Source: Macropodus opercularis (Eukaryota; Chordata; Actinopteri; Anabantiformes; Osphronemidae). Taken from it: a stretch of 64,000 bases of DNA. Positions 59,301-64,000 of this stretch are shown one piece after another. How positions within the stretch are numbered: the stretch's first letter is position 1; each line of letters starts with the position of its first letter. The DNA lies in NCBI GenBank assembly GCA_030770545.1, contig CM061105.1:7051001-7115000 (forward strand). Direction: 5' to 3'. Made by a program: the position numbers and the translations under genes. The notes under the pieces are model-generated. The model was not told the origin of the DNA. It saw only the letters and a program-made list of their open reading frames with translations, and did not search any database.

Positions 59301-62300
59301 AACTGGTGAAGGCTGTTGTGGTCAGAACAGGTGAGAACCTGGAACCACTGTTGCTGTTAATAATACAACTTTTAAATAAAACTAAATGTCATTACCAATG
59401 TGTTCCCAAAGGCTTCGGTACCGAGAAAGGCCAGCTTGTACGCTCCATCCTTTACCCTAAACCCACAGACTTCAAGCTGTACCGGGATGCTTACCTGTTC
59501 CTGCTGTGCCTGGTGGGGGTGGCAGGGATAGGCTTCATCTACACCGTCATCCTCAGTATCATCAACAAGGTAAAACTGCGCTTACAGAGAAGATGCACGT
59601 TTCTAAATGTCCTAAATATTGTTTAATAATTGTAGTTTCCTCTCCTCATCCAGGTTCCGGCTAAAACCATCGTTGTTGAGTCTCTGGACATCATCACCAT
59701 CACTGTGCCTCCGGCTTTACCAGCAGTCATGACAGTCGGCATTGTGTACGCACAGCGGCGTCTGAAGCGGCTCGGCATCTTCTGCATCAGTCCCCAGCGG
59801 ATCAACATGTGCGGCCAACTTAACCTGGTTTGTTTTGACAAGGTAGGTAAAAGCACCGCTGTCATTTCCTACAGTGAGACTGGGTTTTCTTTAGGATCCT
59901 GTGTGTATATAGTGGAATTCCTCTAAGTCTATTTGACTTGGACTGAAGGAAAACTCAAAACGCATGAAAGGTAATTGTTAGGCTGAATGCAGCACAAGTA
60001 GCAGCTTGGGACGGACTGAAATCTTGAGGCAGGGCTGTGATTGCACAATGGTTCCACTTGGTATCATTGAGCAGGATTGTCTGTGTATGACACATGAATA
60101 ATTCTTTATATCAGAGTGTAAGTAATGAGCAGGGACATACAGTATGTTTGTCTGCATCGTTCTAATCGTTTTAATTGTATTGTTGCTGGTTTCTTATCTT
60201 CTGGTTTTGGCCTGTTGGACTACCAGCTGGGCTCTGGAAAATGTTTCTGAAGTTAGTTGAATCCGTCACGATCAACCATTTGTAATCACACAGAACTTTT
60301 GATGTGACAAATTCAAGTAATGTCTATACTTTGCTTTAATATTTTCTTTGTTCTACATGTACATAACTAGCATAAAACACAATATTTCCCATCAGACTGG
60401 CACGCTGACAGAGGATGGTTTGGATCTGTGGGGCATTCAGAGGGCTCAAGATGGCAGGTGAGTAGGTTTGTGTCCTTTGCTGACACAATATCACAGACAC
60501 TGTACTGACATTTGTGAATAGTAGCTGACTGTGTGCAATTTAAAAGCTCGCTCTCCATTTCAGTTTTTCTCCACCAGAGTCCGATGCAGCTAAAGAAAGT
60601 CTGGTGAGCTCTGAATTTGTGGCCTGCATGGCAGCCTGCCACTCGCTGACCAAAATAGAGGGCGAACTCTCCGGGGACCCGTTAGACCTCAAGATGTTTG
60701 GTGCCACGGGCTGGGTAAGTGTAAACGCAGCCTGGTTACCAGTCTGCTCATGAATCATGTAGCGCCATGCTCTCTGCTTCACGTTGGCTACGGCGGTTCA
60801 AGTCCGCTGCCGTGCGTTCTGGAGCATGAAGCACATGGTGTGTTTCTGTTTAGATCCTAGAGGAGCCCACAGAGGAGGAGACTGCGCTCCACAATCCCAT
60901 AATGCCCACAGTTGTGCGCCCTCCGAAGCACATCATCCCTGAAGCGAGTCAGAGCATCGCAGAAACACCCAACATGGTACAGCACCGCCATTCTTTCACA
61001 GTATATAGTTATAGATAAATATATTTTCAAGTAGCTGATACAGGATTTATGTTACCATTTAAAACTGATTTAAATATTGACTGACATGTGACATTTGCTC
61101 ATCAGTCCTGTGAGGTTGGAATCGTACGCCAGTTCCCTTTTTCGTCGACGCTGCAGAGGATGAGCGTGGTGGTCAGGAGGTTGGGGGGGAAGCACATGGA
61201 CGCCTTCCTAAAAGGAGCTCCAGAGGTTGTGGCCAGCCTCTGTAAACAGCACACAGGTCAGACTCTTATCCAACATGCTCAAGGCTGGGTTGGATGTTAG
61301 TGACTGACTATTAGATTAAAAAAACGTTTTAGTGTCCGTAAATACAAAATCTGAACAATTCCCTCACTTATGGAAAAGTGTTTTTCGCTTCAGTCCCACA
61401 GAGTTTCACAGACACCCTGGAGGCCTACACCAGGCAGGGCTTCAGGGTTATTGCCCTGGCACATCGACAGCTGGAGTCCAAACTGTCCTGGCACAAAGTC
61501 CAGAGTCTCAGCAGGTACCACCTCCACACACGGCATAAATCCACCCAGCCACTGACTGGGAACATAGTGTAACAGCCATTAACATCATAGTTAAAAATTT
61601 GCTTTGGCTGAAGTTCACTTGGAAAAAACAGGTCAAGCAAATTTAGCGATCAAATATTTACAGTTCAGCTGCAACCAAATCTAAAGCTGAAAGCACAAAC
61701 AAACGTTGTTGTGGCGTAATGCATTTCAGACTCGAACTACATTTTAATCCTTGTAAATCATTGTTTGGATCCACATTATTCAGGGAGACTTCCACACTAG
61801 TCAGACTGATTTAAAACCAAGCCCAACCTGTCATAATGCAACACAAGCACAGGATATTTCACCATTTCCTCCATTAGTAGGTTCTAATGCAACATTTAAA
61901 AGTCCAGAATTAAACAGAATTTCCTGTCGGTTCCTGTTTGCACTCGATCTCATTCTGATGAATGTAGAATGTTAGAGGCTAAAGACGAAATGCATGACAA
62001 CGGTTAACAGGGCGTCAAAAAGGAACGAAGTTGCCTGAAATCCGAGTTTCTGAATCGAAACATTCTAAAGAGATGAATTTTGTCTGTTTGGTTGCTTTAA
62101 GGGATCTAATAGAGACCAACATGGAGTTCCTTGGTCTTATCATCATGCAGAACAAAATCAAACCAGAGACGGCAGGGGTTTTACTTCAGTTACGACAGGC
62201 TAACATCCGCACGCTGATGGTTACAGGTAACCCAGCTCTGCGAGTAAACTCACTGATTACTGAGGCAAATCATGGATTCACGATCTGTACACACTCGTTT

Positions 62301-63939
62301 GTTAGGTGACAACATGCTGACGGCTATATCAGTAGCTCGAGACTGTGGGATGATCCGCGCACATGAGAAGGTCATTATAGCCGATGCCGTGCCTCCTAAA
62401 GAGAACTACCCGGCTAGTATCAGCTGGCATTACACTGAAACGCCTGCAGCGACTGTAAGGGACAGTCAGGTAAGGCAGAAAGTCTTAGCAGGGACAATGT
62501 TTACCTCACAGTCCACCTGGTTGTTAGAAAAGAACTATCTCTCATTCAGTAAACACTTCATATACTTAGAGATCATTGTTAGAGGGAGTGATGGACGTCT
62601 CACTCCTGCTCTAAACTACTGTACTGTTGCATTACCTGCCTGTTCAGACGCGCCTTTTAGTTTTCTGTGCCTCAGGATCAAACTAAAGATGTCTGTGCAA
62701 ACTAAAGCAGTGGATAACTCAACATGAATTTTAGTTTTAGCCTTGCATGTGTTAACTTGTTTATGTTTTTAAGGATGACTTGTTTGTCCTGGTTTACAAG
62801 TCCTGGCACATGCTCACGCAATGTTTTACAGCATAGGATGTAGATGATGCCCTTCGGCCATTTTCCAGTGTGTTAGTAACAAATTGTTCTCCTTCAGATT
62901 GTGGATATCAACCTGGGGGACAAGAGACGGGACAGTAACGAGGATCAGCAGGAGCAACGCTTTCACTTCGCTGTGAACGGCAGAGCCTTCGCTGTGATCG
63001 CGGAGCACTTCCCTCAGCTCATGCAGAAGGTTAAAGCTCGTCTCGGTGCACAAACAGCTACAGTGTGATGAATAGTAGTAGTCTATGCTGCCACTGCTCT
63101 CCTGGCTTCACGTTGGCTGGATGTCAACGCTTGTCGTTCTTTGTGTGTCCACATGGGGCTGCTGCAGCTCGCGCTCAGAGCCACGGTGTTCGCCCGCATG
63201 ACTCCAGACCAGAAGACTCAGCTCGTGGACGTTTTGCAGAGCATGGAGTCAGTCTCTCACTGATTTTGTGGCTTTGATAGATTTTATGATAAATATTTCA
63301 TTTGCTCATTGGCTTTGTTTTCTTTCCAGTTACATTGTTGGCATGTGCGGTGATGGTGCTAATGACTGTGGCGTAAGTATAGACTGGATTTAGCTGATAT
63401 TAACGCTTATGAATTTATAATAATGAAGTTCCTCCTGTCTCAGGCTCTGAAGAAAGCTCACAGTGGGATTTCGCTGTCTGAGCTGGAGGCTTCAGTAGCT
63501 TCTCCCTTCACCTCCTCCACCGCAAACATCTCCTGTGTCCCCAACCTCATCAGGTAGTGACGCTCTGCCACAGCCCTGATGGGCTTTTATGAACATCTGT
63601 GTCATCACCCAGTGTGAACTGAAGGAATACACCCGACTGTTCAACATGCTGCAACAGTTATATAATAATAATAATAACAATAATAATATACACCCAGGGT
63701 TCACACTTACACTTGCCTCAAAGTGAATAACAAGCCTAAACAGTTAATTTAATGTTGTTTTAATTATAATAATGTCAATTCTGCTTCACATTTTCTAAAC
63801 TGGAAGATGCGAACCTTTCTTATTACCTTTCTTCCTCCACAGGGAAGGCCGAGCTGCCCTCATCACGTCATTCTGCGTTTTCAAGTACATGGCACTTTAC
63901 AGCCTCATCCAGTACCTCAGCGTCATCCTGCTCTACTCG
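56398..63939 (+). CDS. atp13a3: P5B-type ATPase, probably ATP13A3 (partial, first 938 aa)
   Basis: Twenty-four coding exons join in phase: 56398-56448, 56835-57008, 57200-57349, 57499-57569, 57676-57759, 57908-57977, 58091-58225, 58380-58452, 58579-58710, 59163-59330, 59412-59569, 59654-59842, 60396-60457, 60564-60714, 60854-60976, 61106-61256, 61394-61514, 62102-62226, 62306-62469, 62898-63029, 63168-63247, 63330-63372, 63444-63553, 63843-63939. Endosomal P-type transporter; this family exports polyamines from endolysosomes. Visible hallmarks: N-terminal hydrophobic hairpin (LLLLLLYWLPEW), actuator TGES (313-316), P5B signature PPALP (441-445) in TM4, phosphorylation site DKTGT (Asp484, split between exons), KGAPE in the nucleotide domain, and hinge GDGANDC (862-868). 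About 290 residues with the last membrane helices lie beyond the window. ATP13A3 is preferred over ATP13A4/5 from start and loop similarity (INQGLEDEM). Confidence 0.92.
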
Positions 63940-64000
63940 GTAAACGCTCTGCTGCCTTTGTTTTTTCGGTCACACTGATTAAAACAGGGTCATGAAAAAC

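Overview
This is a stretch of ray-finned (teleost) fish genome. The evidence is vertebrate multi-exon genes with GT-AG introns, many of them short; the fish-like gene order; tRNA-derived SINE scraps; and fish-type immunoglobulin V relics. Seven complete protein genes and one truncated by the right edge can be joined exon by exon, all splice phases closing.

Layout. 0.7-5.2 kb: mff (mitochondrial fission factor, +). 5.2-16.3 kb: an island without conserved protein genes. It holds two immunoglobulin heavy-chain V (IGHV) relics on the - strand (6.6-7.1 and 15.3-15.9 kb), a pair of ~200-bp direct repeats (6.0 and 16.0 kb), and between the V relics an apparent spliced, probably noncoding, + strand locus (7.7-15.2 kb). 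This locus has a CCAAT/CRE promoter, very small exons, introns of 48-50 nt, a seven-copy hairpin array, and five tandem ~0.95-kb units. Four units carry a ~240-nt intronic element closed by a long terminal stem and containing a conserved internal palindrome and hairpin; I could not identify it. 16.4-19.1 kb: a compact FEN1-like nuclease gene (+). 20.1-26.8 kb: agfg1 (+). 27.0-28.4 kb: fbxo36 (+). 31.5-37 kb: grk7, the cone opsin kinase (+). 38.6-43.1 kb: a Na,K-ATPase beta subunit, most likely atp1b3 (-). 45.0-52.7 kb: gk5, glycerol kinase 5 (-). 54.2 kb to the end: atp13a3, a P5B ATPase (+); 24 coding exons are present and the C-terminal transmembrane part lies outside.

The protein genes do not form one pathway. 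mff-agfg1-fbxo36 have human counterparts on 2q36, and grk7-atp1b3-gk5 on 3q23, so the window joins two conserved synteny blocks. The part most worth following up is the 7.7-15.2 kb locus. Its repeated intronic element keeps its pairing arms and central hairpin while the flanking exons have diverged, which is the pattern of an intron-encoded structured RNA (for example a small nucleolar RNA host), yet I see no convincing C/D or H/ACA signature.
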